Below are positions 47,251-59,019 of a stretch of DNA of 64,000 nucleotides, in pieces. Origin of the DNA: Otatea glauca (lineage: Eukaryota > Streptophyta > Magnoliopsida > Poales > Poaceae); contig CM070713.1 in the NCBI GenBank assembly GCA_036346275.1, positions 62,057,567 to 62,121,566 of the forward strand. Reading direction: 5' to 3'. Under the pieces are notes generated by a model. That model worked only from the letters and a program-made list of their open reading frames with translations. It had not been told where the DNA came from and did not search any database. How positions within the stretch are numbered: position 1 is the first letter of the stretch; every line of letters starts with the position of its first letter. A program made the position numbers and the translations under genes.

Positions 47251-47533
47251 GTTTTGATATTTTTTTATCTATTTTATTGAAATGTTAAGCAAGGAATTCA
47301 AATTTATCTTTAATTGTGTATTTGTGCTGTACTTTTGTTATAGCTAAATGTCCGTAATCTCTAACAATAATAATAGTCGCTTATTTTTGGTTCGAAGCTT
47401 ACATAAATCTTAGTTCCGCCACTAAGCATGGCTACATGTGCAGACCTGAGCTGGCGTTTTTGCATTCGGTTTTGTACATAAATCTGATACAATATCATGT
47501 GCCCTAAATTTTATGCTTTGTGCTAATATATAT

Positions 47534-47926
47534 GGCGACATATCCAGTGCACACCCTTCTTACCGTGCAAACTCCGTGAAACCCACATATAGAAGTTTTG
47601 AAAAATTCTCAAAAAATTACCATATGTAGGGGAGGTGAGATTCTATAACCGTACAAAATTTGAAGACCAAAATCAATCGCATTTTAAAGATATGAAAAAG
47701 ACAAATTCAACATAAATAGTTATTTTCTACTGTTTGGCACTATTCATTTTGCTGTTTGTCTTTTTCATATCTTTCAAATGCGATTGAGTTTGGTCTTAAA
47801 ATTTTGCATGATTGTAGAAGCTTACCTCCCCTACATATGATAATTTTTTGAGAACTTTTTAAAACTTCTATACATGAGTTTCACGGAGTTTGCACGATAA
47901 TGAAGGTTTGCACTGGATATGTTGCC
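47534..47926. mobile_element. Foldback MITE with arms almost the full length
   Basis: The ends GGCGACATATCCAGTGC and GCACTGGATATGTTGCC are inverted. Pairing continues through 'caaactccgtgaaaccc' with its complement and through 'aatcgcatttt..atatgaaaaag' to a small centre near 47730. Arms are about 190 bp. The flanks are AT repeats (about 8-9 bp 'atatatat'), so the target-site length is ambiguous. No coding. Confidence 0.75.
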
Positions 47927-48988
47927 AATATATATATATTAACAGCTTCCGCTGTTTTTTTTAATTAAAAAAACGACTCCTACGCCGTGCAGAGTTCAGA
48001 CCGTCCGTACGTGCCGTGCGTGTACCACACTACCACCACTCGTTAGCGCACGATCTGTCTCGGGTCCGTAGCAACGTTTGGTGTAGAGGTGTTCGACAGT
48101 GCGAGTCCACCGAAAGTCTAGCTCCGTCTCAATCCATTTTATGGCGAGGCTCTGCCCTTGTAGGTTCTACAAGGGTGCCCAGGGCGCTAATGCCTTTCAC
48201 GTGAACCGTTGAGTGAGATTTTGACGGCTTAGATTTTGATGGGGCGCTTGAGATGAGAGTATAGTGCGTGGTGGACAATTTACCGAGGAGCAACGTCGAA
48301 CTAAACAATAAATACGGCCCTCAAACAGCAAATTAGAGAGGCACTTCGTTGTTTATTTGGAACATGAATTTCACACATTATGGCTGGTTCCCTCGTGAAT
48401 CATTTTTAAAAAAACCATTCATTTCAAAAGAAGAGTGAAATATATTAGTCCTCAGAGAGGAAACAACGTAAACACCGACCATCGGCCCCCAAACGGGAAG
48501 ACACCAATACCAGAGAAGTTTAGAAACCTGAAAACTCCAACCATGACATCAAATACACCAACGAGACCAGCACCTTATGGAACAACGATAAAATATGACC
48601 CTCACGCAACATACAAGCAACAGGGCCTACAGCTGGCTAACAACTAAATAAGGAAAATAGCTCCTCCTCCCATCTCGCACAATCTAACCGATGACGACTT
48701 GTTTATACAAAGGACTCTAACTAGCTTTAACACGAGATATAAATCATTTGATATTACCGTCTCCAAATCTGGGCCTCAGAGTAAAAAAAAGAAAACAGAG
48801 TAAAAAAGGATTGGTCCAAAATTTCCATATTCTCAGACATGAACCTTAACTTCTGAATATTTTCATGACGGGCTTTAATCCAAAGCACTAGATTAAACGG
48901 CATGATCTCGGTTTTGTAAACAGCAGCAGCAGTAGCACGATGTCATCACGGGAGACAAAACGAGATCTTTTTACGTGATTTGCTCATG
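47927..48988. other. Intergenic, nothing certain
   Basis: Mixed sequence. The part from 48430 to 48960 is A-rich and has the feel of a retroposon tail region on the minus strand, but no terminus or domain was found. Confidence 0.3.
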
Positions 48989-48993
48989 GGTTG

Positions 48994-51900
48994 TGTAACA
49001 TCTCAAAATTTGGCTTAACTAAGTTTTTATTTCTTAAAAGTGCATTTATGATTTTCTGGAATTTATTTGAATTTTTCTGGATTTATTTGAATTAATTTTA
49101 AATTAAGAATATTGACCTTTTGTTTAAATCTATTTAAATTTATGCAAAGTTAAAATAAAGTTTTACCAAAAATATTTTATTTAAGTCCAGAATGTCTCAA
49201 AGTATTTTTGGGATTTTTCCTGGATTTTTCCTGATAATTTATTTGCCTAAAACTAATTAAATGAATTTCTGGAATCTTTTTAAATCAAAATTCGTTTTAA
49301 AAGCGGGTGAACGATGGCGGTCGGCCCACGATCATGCGGCCCGAGATACCGCGTGGCCCAGCCTCCTCTGCGAAACCCTAGCCGATCGCAGCCGTTGATC
49401 CAAGCGACGGGCCAGATTAGATCGCATCGAGTGGATCCGGTCCGTTCATCGTGCCACGTGGACGGTTCCCGTGTGTCGTCTCTGAGCGAGACTCAGGCGC
49501 CGCCGCCGTGTCCGAGAAGGACACCGCCGCCGCGTCGGTTGGGATTCCTAGCGCCGTACGCGGCCGTCGAGGGCTATTTAAGGGGGCCGCAGCTTTCCCG
49601 AGGATGGTCTTTGTGTGCCGCAGCGATTGATCGGAGTCGTTCTGTGAGAACCCTCGTAGATCGTGCCTGGGAGCTCACCGTGGGTCGTTGCACGCGCCGC
49701 CGCTCGTTTCGTGCCTTTGCGTCGTGGATTAGCCGTTTCGCCGCTGGGATCCGGATCCGAGACCTGCGTGTCGTGGCGCGCGTCGGTCGCGAAGCGGCGT
49801 CGCCGTTCGTCGCCGAACGCCATCGCCAAGGTCGCGCCTCCAAGTCCGATGGAGCTACGCCGCCGCGCCGCCATCGCCGTGTTGAAGCCGGAGCCATCAG
49901 ATCTCTGGTGAAGGGTTGAGATCGTGCCACGTCGCCGCGTGAACAGTGAACCTCTCCGGTAAGCGCTAGCCGTTAGATCAGGGTTGGCGGTCAGGATTTA
50001 GCCACGTAAGCTCGGATCTGTAGCCGTTAGATGCGTTATGTGCGGTAGATTTTGCGCCGCAGAGAGGGACCAATCGGGTTGCGACGCGTGTCGGTAGCGT
50101 GTCTGCGAGAAGTGGACTCGGCCCACGGTGGACCAGAGGAGGTCCCGTGGACCGAGTCTATGGACCGAACACGTGTCGGTGTCTGATTGGTCCGGGCTTT
50201 TGCTGACGTCATGATGACGCAATAAATCTATTTTCAATTTCAAAATAAATCTGTTAATTCTGATTTTCTGATTTCAGTATTTATTTCAAACTTCAAAAGG
50301 CTATATCTTTTGCATCGTAACTCGGATTTGAGTGATTCCAATTTCTAAAAATTTGTAAAATTGAGATCTATTTAATGGTGAATTTTATTTGATTTTTGGA
50401 GTTCAATTGCTCTCTATTTTGGTATTTATTTGCTTTTCTTCTTGACGCTGTGAGCGTTGAATTGTGCGACGCCTGGAGGAAGATTCAACAACTCAAGTTC
50501 AAGTTTCAGAGCAAGACCAGAATCTATTCCAAGGCAAGTTGTGCTTTGATCATGTTGAACCCATGTTTATAAAATTGCTATGTTTGTTTTACCCTATTGC
50601 ATATATTTCAAATATACAATTGTTTTAAATTAGATTGGGTTTAGCTAATATACCAGATTGATCTACACCCTACCTTGTCATTGTATGCCATGATCCATTG
50701 TCACTCTAGATTGGTTAAATATAGTTGGTTAATAATTATAATTAACATTGGAGGATTAGTTCGTATTAGTTGCTTAGCCATGCCACGTCATCACATGTGT
50801 CAGAATCATTGATAATTAATCTTGATTAATGGAATATAGAACAATGTTAAGAACTTGTGTGTTATGTGGAATCACACGATGAGATTGAGTTGTTGTGGCG
50901 AGTCATGTCACGCAACGATGTTGAGTTGTTGATAGCATGTGGTGCTTGGTAATCAACTGGGTTATGATCATTTAGATTGGGGCAAGTGACAAGGGGCGAG
51001 TATGCCAAGGTGGGCCCAATGGGTAGAGGGTATGTGGATGTCTTTCCCTGATCACTCTAAGGACTTAACCTTGCAAGCCTTTGACCTGAGTCAAACATGC
51101 AACCACATGTTTGGTATGGGCCAGCCTAGCTGATTAATTTGCAATGTCTTAACTTTGGTACTATCTTGGTCGGTGTGAGTTCCCGAGTTATGGTGTAATT
51201 CACATGGCGCAAGAGGGGGGTCCTGGTTGTGGTTTTCAGACCCACCAGTGTTGAAACCTTAGCGGGTAGTACTGGATTAAGCCAGAGCATTGTAAAGGCT
51301 TTGTCATGATCTCTTCGCCGATACACCAAAGGAAGTGTGTTAATTGCATGGCACTAAAAGACGATCATGTCGTGTGGGTAAAGTGCATAACCTCTGCAGA
51401 GTGTGAAACTATTCGGATAGCCGTGCTCGCGGTATTGAGCAATGCTCGAGAATTACAGTTAAGGGTTAGCTTAATTAAATAGACAATTTGGTTGGGATGG
51501 CGGAATGCCATATGGAAGATGGAATTTGACTTAGGATTGGAAACTTGGTTTACTTGAGAAATACTGAATCTAGCTATTATTGTTATTTGTTTTACAGTCT
51601 TTGCAATCTATTTATAGTATTTATTCATAAATGCTGCTTTGTTGCAAAATAGCCATGATAGCCTATCCTTTGGAATAAGCCTTGCATATAGATACATAGA
51701 ATTGCATTCTGTGCACAACTTGTTGAGTGCTTTAAGTACTCACCCTTGCCAACAATAACCTCATCAGTTGAAGAATCTACATCAATGCTGGAGGAAAGAT
51801 TCCGGAGGAGACGAATGTTTAGGCGCAAGCCTTGTCGATTACTGTGGTATATTGAGGGTTGTCTACGTTTTCATTCCGCGCTTTAATATATTATTCAGCC

Positions 51901-52092
51901 TTGCGAGGCATAGTCATGTAAGTGGACCATAAGATCATTCAACTAGTAGTATGTATCATATGATGTCTTTCATAATATTTCCGCTATGTATGATTGTGAT
52001 ATTTACTGATGTTGAGCCTGTGTGCACTAGCGTGATCCTGGACTAGTGCAGTATACACAGAGGGTCCGGATTTGCATATTCGGGTCCCGACA
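48994..52092 (+). mobile_element. Solo LTR of a long-LTR retrotransposon (3.1 kb)
   Basis: It begins TGTAACATCTCAAAATTTGG and ends GGGTCCCGACA. The 5-bp sequence GGTTG occurs exactly on both sides (48989-48993 and 52093-52097). The layout is AT-rich arm, GC-rich block (49300-50200) with TATA-like 'ctatttaag' (near 49574), then a long AT-rich arm containing 'cattccgcgctttaatatatt'-type sequence. I associate this layout with long-LTR Ty3/gypsy-like families of grasses. No gag or pol is present. The open frame at 49314-49919 lies in the GC-rich block and has no domain. Confidence 0.85.
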
Positions 52093-52192
52093 GGTTGCAA
52101 CCCACGCAGCCTTCCGAAGTTCCGAGAAAACTCCGTGTTTTGGCATGATCCTTCCTCCACAAAAAGAAAACGGTGTGATATGTTCCTTCCAC

Positions 52193-52518
52193 CCGAGTTA
52201 ACAACATCGATATCGAAAAAACAGCTCGAAAATTGATAATATCGAGTTAAAAATTGTTAAAAACCGAAGAGTTTAGAAATAAAAAAAATTAACAAAAAAA
52301 TACAAAATCAAAAATCAACCAGTTTTCACGAAAATCGACCGACAAATCGAATTTTTTTGACAACAAATTTTTTTGAGCGATTTTCACTGATTTTCGACCG
52401 GTTTACTAACATAAATTTTTCTAATTTTTTGAATTGAACCAGTTTACCGACCAGTTTATAATATCAAACCGGCAAGATATGATCAAAAATCGCGATTTTC
52501 GTCGATTTTGAAAACCCT
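52193..52518. mobile_element. Mutator-like MITE, short family, copy 3 (degenerate)
   Basis: The right end CGATTTTGAAAACCCT matches the family terminus and the left end CGAGTTAACAACATCG aligns to copy 1. Flanks TCCTTCCAC (52184-52192) and GCCTTCCGC (52519-52527) agree at 7 of 9. The interior is CGATTTT/AAAATCG-rich. Confidence 0.55.
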
Positions 52519-52527
52519 GCCTTCCGC

Positions 52528-52946
52528 TCCCCAGGTGTACTTGCTGTTCTTCCTGTAACATCCAAAGCGAATCCTCAAACAAAATGTCACGCATGGAAAC
52601 CAGACCTAGCTAGCTACTCTACCATCTACCATTCGACCAGTGATATATACACTAGCTGCAGAATCGTAGAGATCTTCGTATCGGCTGCCGTACGCTGAGG
52701 ACTGGGTTGACGCGGCCGCTTGATTTCGTTGGGACTTCCATGTCACTAGCAGGCGGAGATGCTGGATACCGATGACAAAACGCAGCGCGAGTCGGTGGCC
52801 TTTAGCTTTCAGAAGGGCATGGTCGTGCTTTTGTCCCGGCATGATACACGTTCAGTTAACTTCCATCATCCGTGCGCCCGGCCGGGCCGTCCGTTGGGAA
52901 ATTTTGGAATCGCGTGGCTTAGCAGCTGCCCCTCAGGTCTAGGCTG
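52528..52946. other. Intergenic, nothing recognised
   Basis: Short unique-looking stretch between two MITEs; no motif or credible open frame. Confidence 0.3.
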
Positions 52947-52948
52947 TA

Positions 52949-53204
52949 CTTCCTCTGTCTACAAATCTACGTCGTCGTGGGATCTACGCACTCAAAATTT
53001 TAAAAATTTTACCACTAACGTATATTACAATATAAAAAGTTTGCTTTATAATAATAATATAATCGGATTTGTCTTGTAAAATACTTTCATAACATACAAT
53101 TTTAGCATTTTCGCTCATATATTATGATACAAAATCATAGTAAAAGTCTTGAGATTGGAGACCATGAAAAATTAAAAAAGAATTACATTTGTAGACAGAA
53201 GAGA
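52949..53204. mobile_element. Stowaway-like MITE 3
   Basis: The left end is CTTCCTCTGTCTACAAAT, and the right end complements to CTCTTCTGTCTACAAAT. TA lies on both sides (52947-52948 and 53205-53206). 256 bp, AT-rich, no coding. Confidence 0.7.
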
Positions 53205-53206
53205 TA

Positions 53207-54226
53207 GTGCAATATAAATTGCCTTTTGATCTTCTCTTTCTGCCGACCTTCCAAGGCGTCTCCTTTCTAATTTGAACGTAATTGTACACCCGTAAGTACG
53301 CCCGTATGTTCCTTCTATTTCATCATTGTTCTTCTGTGTTCAAGTCCAACAGCACAGTACCATACCAATTCTATTTTATTTGCTAAAGTAAGAAATGCTC
53401 AGGAACAACTTACACCAGATGCGTTACTAAGGAGTACGGGTAGTAGTAATATTATCCACCAGATTTTTAAAGAATTCAGAATCTACATAATTAGAAGCTA
53501 CTCCAAACATTCTCAAACAGAGCCTAATACAATTATCTAGAATTTTCTCGGTCGTGGGAGCTTAAAACGGCCTTCCAGGAAAGGCGTGTTTCGCAGGCTG
53601 TAACCAGTAAATTAACTAGACTTTGCAGTCTGCAGGAGCTTGGGACTTGAAATAGACCAGTGGGATGGGATCCGCATCGTGCGCTACCTTCGTTTTCATG
53701 TGACCAACTCAGTTTAACTTATTGTTACCGCTTTGTTTAGACTTTAGAGTAACTCTAACGCACTGCATACATCAATGATGTTTTTACACAGATATGCTTG
53801 TTGCTCACTGTTTAACAAATTTGGATCTTCTACCGTCGCGTTCTAATGCACGCACCGAGTATGATAGAGTTTGCTGTACGTGTAGGTCAAGATCCAAGCT
53901 GTCATTTTCAACTAGTATATGCACGCTATCTCACCCGTGTGCACTAAACCAACTCAAATAACAATGATGTACCCCTCTCAGAAAAAGCGTAGGAGTAAAA
54001 CTCGAGAAATCTCACCCATATCAGTTATTCCTGCTGTGAAAATGGGCAACCAAACAGGTTGAACTGCCTCGCTAGCTAGTGCGGTGTGGCACGCCGTCGA
54101 AAAACCACCAACCGGAACCGACCAAAGCTCGGCACATCAAGCGAATCTTACTAGCCTTGGGGCGACGCCAAGACTAGGATCAAGCTAAAATGGAAGAGGA
54201 ATTGATACGGCTCGGCCGTCTGGCTC
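53207..54226. other. Intergenic, nothing recognised
   Basis: No coding region, bounded transposon or RNA gene seen. Confidence 0.35.
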
Positions 54227-54606
54227 AGGGATTACAGTACCGTTTCGAGCTCAGAAATTGTCCATCGTCCGATACCAATTTTCGTTGAAAATCAATAGAA
54301 ACCGAACCGTTTCGAAGTCAAACTCTTTGAACTCGCCGACCAAAAAAAATTCGAAAATCAAACGATTTTATCGATTTTCGAGTGATTTTCACATATTTTC
54401 GACCGGGTTCCTTCGAAAAATCGACAAACTAAGCGAAACAATTCGAAAAACAATTTTTGAGCGATTTTATCGATCTTCAAGCGATTTTCACCGATTTTTG
54501 ACCGGTTTACGTCGCATAAAAATTCATGATTTTTTTTAATTGGACCGGTTTATCGAGCCGGCTCGATACGGCCGAAAATCACGATTTTTGTCGATTTTTA
54601 AAACCC
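54227..54606. mobile_element. Mutator-like MITE-like repeat, short family, copy 4 (degenerate)
   Basis: The right end TCGATTTTTAAAACCCT matches the family. The left end AGGGATTACAGTACCG is weaker. The interior is rich in CGATTTT, TTTTCGA and ACCGGTTTA motifs shared with copy 3. No target duplication could be identified. Confidence 0.4.
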
Positions 54607-57040
54607 TGGTCCCGATCTATCCGATCTGAGCCTAATTTATTCACTCTCTTGAATTTCTTCATAAGCCACACATTCTCATCCTTATCTATCTGCAGCCACA
54701 CGGCAGCACAAGACGACAGCATCACTTCATCTACACCTTGAAAAAAAAGCTCCTATTATTTTGCAGCCAATCGAATTTCCAATGCACAAGACTGCGGATG
54801 ACTTCATTGAGATACCGCCAAGCCCCCTTAGACAAAGGGTGGCACAACCCAAACCGTGTATGACATAGAGACATCTTCGTTAGTTGGTGCACCTTCATTT
54901 TCGGGTGCACCAACCGCTTCAATTGAAATTGATTTTTCTAACATTGATCCCGATATAGCAATCGAGGCAGGGAACTAATGGATCGACGGCAAGCCCTTAC
55001 TGTTTGTCGACGCCGCTCCACCTTCTCCCTGTACCCTTAAGGACACATCCCTCTCCACCTTATTCTCCCCCTAATCTTATAGGTACATTCTACTATGCCA
55101 TTAACGGCTCACTACAGAGATGAGTAGCCATTCTTGTGCTGCCATAGCTCGCTCTTCATCCCAGTGGTGGTTGTAGTGAGGCCTCACAAGCTTTGTAGTG
55201 GGGAGCGGTAGGCAGTGCAGCCGCATCCTTCGAGCTCCAAGGTGAGCGTTGATGAGTGGCGAAGTCAGGATAAAAACAAAGGGTATACTCAAAGGTTTAA
55301 ACTAAATTGAGATAAACATACCAAACATCTTATGTTGTGTTATTATCGGTTTGAGGGTTATTACTAGTACTTCATTATTTGAGAAATACTTGTGCAACAT
55401 TCGCTTGTCTAACACAATTCAATCAAACAAATCGGCTATTGTCTCTATTTAACCCATTAACATAGTTACAGTTGACAAAAAAATCATATATAAAAAAAAG
55501 GGCTCACATTGACTATTTGTTGTCGTGGTCAACCCACTCAATCGATTAAGCACTCGCCAACTCACGTTGTGCCTCTTTCATTGCCCACTTGTTATCGTGG
55601 TGGGTTGCCTATCACCGCACACCCACACTCTCGTCGACATCCACTCGATGCCCTCGCAATCACTGACTCCTCGCAACGTGCGTCAAGCACCCTCGACTCG
55701 GTGGGCCGCCATGTCCTCCCAAAAGAGAGGTATCGAGCCATCCCCTCCCTCTATGGTCTCTATGTACGTCTCGGGTTTGCAAGTAAAGTTACCAATTACT
55801 AAATTAAGCTTACAATAAGCAGCAGCCTACCAAGCCACATGGTCTTGGAAGCAACTCACCACCTAGCAAAGCTTCTTCTTGGAGTTGTGACCGAGTGTGT
55901 GTGCATTTACCGTCACTATACCAAAAACTGAGCATCGGTGCTAAAGACGATACTTAGGATCCAGCAGCCGGAGGGTGGGCTCTAGCACAACAGAGCCCCT
56001 TGTTGGCTACGCCACTAGCGTTGACACCGTATCCTCCAAGCTCAACTGTGGAGAGTAGAGGATGTTGATGTGGTAGAAGAAGAGTTCAGGCCAAATTGAA
56101 GAGGGGATCAAAAGCATGATCCTGCTAGAAGGTTATGAGATGTTGCAAATAGTTCATTTAGATATTGACGAAGGTAATTTGGGATGTTATCTCTCCTCCT
56201 TCGGTATGTGTTGTGAGTATTTTTTAGATTTGATACAACAAGTTTCCAAATTGTTGCACGAGGTGTTTCATTTTGTTGCGATGTGTCTTCTTAAATGTTG
56301 TAGCAAGAGAAATTTTAATGTAGTTCCACTACCCCATAGCCCCTACAAAAGTCAGAAGATCTGCTCACTCTCTCTGCCAATGATGCTACTTCTTTGTGTC
56401 CCGCTAGTGAGCACAACCACAAAGTGTTGACGTTGGTAAAGCACAGGGCCACATGTCATGTTGTCTTCTCTGCTCACCGGGGATCGCCGCTCAACATCAG
56501 GGGCGAACGCCTCCTCTCCCCTTGAGCAGCTGGAGCTCTATGGCTAGGGCAGCAGGGCCTCCTGGGCTTTAGGGAAGGAGGTGGTGGTAGAGGCAAGTCT
56601 CGCTCACCACTAGACAACAAGCCGATGTTGTGAGCCATCCTCCTTCTCTTACTCATCCAAGCTCATCTCGATTGCTGCATCAGTAAAGTTGAATTGTTGC
56701 ATGAGTTTTCTCTGAATGTTGCAGGAATTCTAGTAATTTTGTATTTGTTGGAACAATAATGTATATTTATTGGAATATTTTTCTTGTAATGTTGCATTGG
56801 AAAGAGTTTTTTTTTTCAAGCTTAGCAACAAACTATTGTACCTTATATTTTTTGTTGCATAGATTGAAGAATGATGAAGAGGACCGTACGATAGGAAGAA
56901 ATCTTCTGCCGTACGACTGATTCCTAGTCGCTTCCGGAGAAAAATCAAACTCAAGCGTATAGCGCTCAAATTACTGGCGAGTCCCACGCGCCCCCGCGTA
57001 CGGTCGCGCCCACACGCCGTCTCTGCCCGTCTGGGCGTCT
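54607..57040. other. Region upstream of the SAUR gene, no gene supported
   Basis: Several open frames of 60-104 codons occur on both strands (for example 55509-55802 and 56116-56430), but none has a recognisable domain. The GC-rich patch at 56470-56650 is also unassigned. Confidence 0.35.
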
Positions 57041-57041
57041 C

Positions 57042-57049
57042 CTATAAAA
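57042..57049 (+). promoter_or_regulatory. TATA box of the SAUR gene
   Basis: CTATAAAA lies 105 bp upstream of the start codon in a GC-rich context, the expected place for a short 5' leader. No ATG occurs between it and the SAUR start. No canonical auxin element TGTCTC was seen in the adjacent 300 bp. Confidence 0.65.
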
Positions 57050-57153
57050 CAACCCATTGTCACGCTCTTTCGCCATTAGGACGTCGCATCCAGTCCTTCC
57101 AGACACGCGCAACGAAAGCGGAGACCTTTGATCTATTCTTACTAGCTAGCTGC

Positions 57154-57702
57154 ATGCTCGCGAGGCGGCACAGAGGGTTCCGGCTCGGCCGGAAGCTGCT
57201 CAGCCTCTGGCGCTGGGGGCTCTGCCTCCGCCGGCGCCGGCGCGGCCGCGGATACCTACGCCTGCAGCCGTGCCCGGTGGCAGCTAACTCTCCCGCGGCC
57301 GTCGGAAGAGCCAAGAAGCAGCAGCTCGTCGTGCCGCGGGCCGACCCGCCGCGGATGCTCACGTGGGGCCGATCGCTCGCGCTGCGGATGAGACTCCTGC
57401 GCCGGCGGGGCGGCGGCGGGGACAGGCTGCTGGAGGACGTCGCCGGGGAGGCGACCACGCCGAAGGGGCAGGTGGCAGTGTATGTGGGCAGCGGGGAGCC
57501 TGGGGAGTCGATGAGGTACGTGGTGCCGGTGGTGTACTTCAACCACCCGCTCTTCGGGGAGCTGTTGCGCGAGGCCGAGGAGGAGTTCGGGTTCGAGCAC
57601 CCCGGCGGGATCACCATCCCGTGCGCCGCCGCGAGGTTTGAGCGCATCGCGGCCGTGGCCGCCGCGGGAGGCGGTGGCTGGAAGGTGCACGGCTGGTGGT
57701 AG
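57154..57702 (+). CDS. SAUR family auxin-responsive protein (SAUR36-like)
   Basis: Intronless, 182 residues, ending GWKVHGWW. The SAUR domain spans about residues 103-164: PKGQVAVYVGSGEPGESMRY, then VVPVVYFNHPLFGELLREAE, then EFGFEHPGGITIPC. The N-terminus is Arg-rich, with MLTWGRSLALRMRLLRRR just before the domain, as in the longer grass SAUR36-type proteins, so the full length is normal for this subgroup. SAUR proteins act in auxin-linked growth control; many inhibit PP2C-D phosphatases that restrain plasma-membrane proton pumps, while SAUR36-type members are also linked to leaf ageing. That role is from the family, not shown here. The first ATG was chosen because it follows the TATA box by about 105 bp with no earlier ATG. 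The reading frame is clean and the GC content typical of grass single-exon genes. The long minus-strand frame over it is an antisense shadow. Confidence 0.92.
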   Translation: MLARRHRGFRLGRKLLSLWRWGLCLRRRRRGRGYLRLQPCPVAANSPAAVGRAKKQQLVVPRADPPRMLTWGRSLALRMRLLRRRGGGGDRLLEDVAGEATTPKGQVAVYVGSGEPGESMRYVVPVVYFNHPLFGELLREAEEEFGFEHPGGITIPCAAARFERIAAVAAAGGGGWKVHGWW

Positions 57703-59014
57703 CACGTGGCCAGCCCGTGGCCGGTGTACATACATATATGCTCGATCGAATAGGCTTGGATGTGTATTTTTTTTTTCCAGTTTGAATTTCTTTTTTGGTT
57801 TTCCCTTTCTTCGTGGTTGTGCATGCTTGCGACATGCAAGGAGGCGTATTTAGATTTGGATTTTAGAGATGGAAGAGGCTATCTTTGGCTCAACATGTTC
57901 CCCCAACTTGCGAGCTCATGTTGGAAAAATGAGGATCAATATGAAAGCCCTGTGTGATCCGGTGGCTCTCTTTGCTACTGACCGACCTAGCTACCTTTGC
58001 TTTCTTGCTTGGACCGATCGACGCATGCCTTTTTCCCTGAAATTGAGCCGATGAGATGATCATGTTGCTAATGTCTCGTGTTAAAGGCCCCACCTAACAA
58101 GATAGTCTGTGACTCTGTTCTGCTTCCTCTAGGCTTCCGTGTTGCCAATTGCCAGTAAACGTTCGGTGGAACTGAACACTAATTCGTACTATCGGTCGGT
58201 TGGCAAGTGTTGCAAGCAACCTCGACGCATTTGGTGAGTGCTGCGTCGGCCCGATGGCCTCCCAAATTAGGTGCTCAGCTGAAACAGTGCGATGCTTTGT
58301 CTGACGCGGATGCAGCTCCTTAACCGTGCTCACTGAACTGTATCCCAGTGTGCAAGCATTGAGTATTTCTGTTCCTTTGTTTGCTTCAGTGGAGTAGGTA
58401 TCTGTAGTTCTCGACGGTGTAATCAAGGGGGCAAGCTACGACATGATTAGATACTTAATCTGAGCTTTACGGGCTATCTGATCATTATCAATCTGTTGGA
58501 GCTGTTATGACTATGGACAAGATGGACCATCCTATGCCATTTAATTAGGATTTATCTTTGCGTTGAACTACAAAGAACTATATATAACTTCCCTGTTTGC
58601 ACGTCTTGGTACTCCAGCTAGACGTGCAAACGAAATGTGAAAAGCTTGAATTCCAAGAGGGCAATCCTGCACGATGCGGTCTATTTCTGAAGAACACATC
58701 AAGTCCTATTTTCCCCTATTTGCGCAGCCAATTTTCAGTCCGAAGCTGACTTGTGCACTTGTCCGGCTGCTGTTTCCCGCGGGAGTTGCACAACGGCCTA
58801 ACGCAGCCGAAGGCGAGTCAGGGCACCAGGCAATATCTTACCGACTTTCTGATGCGGTTTTGTGATGAACACCGATTGGCCTCTCGGGGTGCAAGAGATC
58901 GTCGCATGTTTTTCTTTCTGCCAATTTGATTTTGTGTTCTTCTCCTTGGACGTGAAGAGTACGAGTATTTGTGTGCGTGGAGCCTAGTAGAATGCTAACA
59001 ACAAAAGTTGATTC
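57703..59014. other. Downstream region of the SAUR gene
   Basis: Presumed 3' leader and spacer. There is no clear AATAAA. Open frames here have no domain. No transposon terminus was found before the LTR at 59020. Confidence 0.35.
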
Positions 59015-59019
59015 CCTTC

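Larger units (their letters stand above)
43400..47424 (+). mobile_element. hAT transposon with a nested solo LTR
   Basis: Ends CAGAGGCGGAGCTAGG and, in complement, TAGTGGCGGAACTAAG match the plant hAT terminus. A perfect 8-bp duplication AGCATGGC flanks it (43392-43399 and 47425-47432). Removing the nested LTR and one target copy leaves about 3.1 kb, a normal hAT size. It carries a GC-rich leader (43540-44090), a tandem repeat and a decayed transposase. Confidence 0.85.

Noticed and set aside
49314..49919. 201-codon open frame
   Set aside because: Lies in the GC-rich block of a solo LTR and has no family resemblance.
757..57150. Window-wide excess of TAGCTAG and TGCATGCA words
   Set aside because: About eight TAGCTAG occurrences in 64 kb is only about twice chance expectation and common in grass DNA; not evidence for a window-wide process.
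57060..57839. 259-codon open frame antisense to the SAUR gene
   Set aside because: Shadow of the GC-rich SAUR coding sequence; the product has no recognisable domain.
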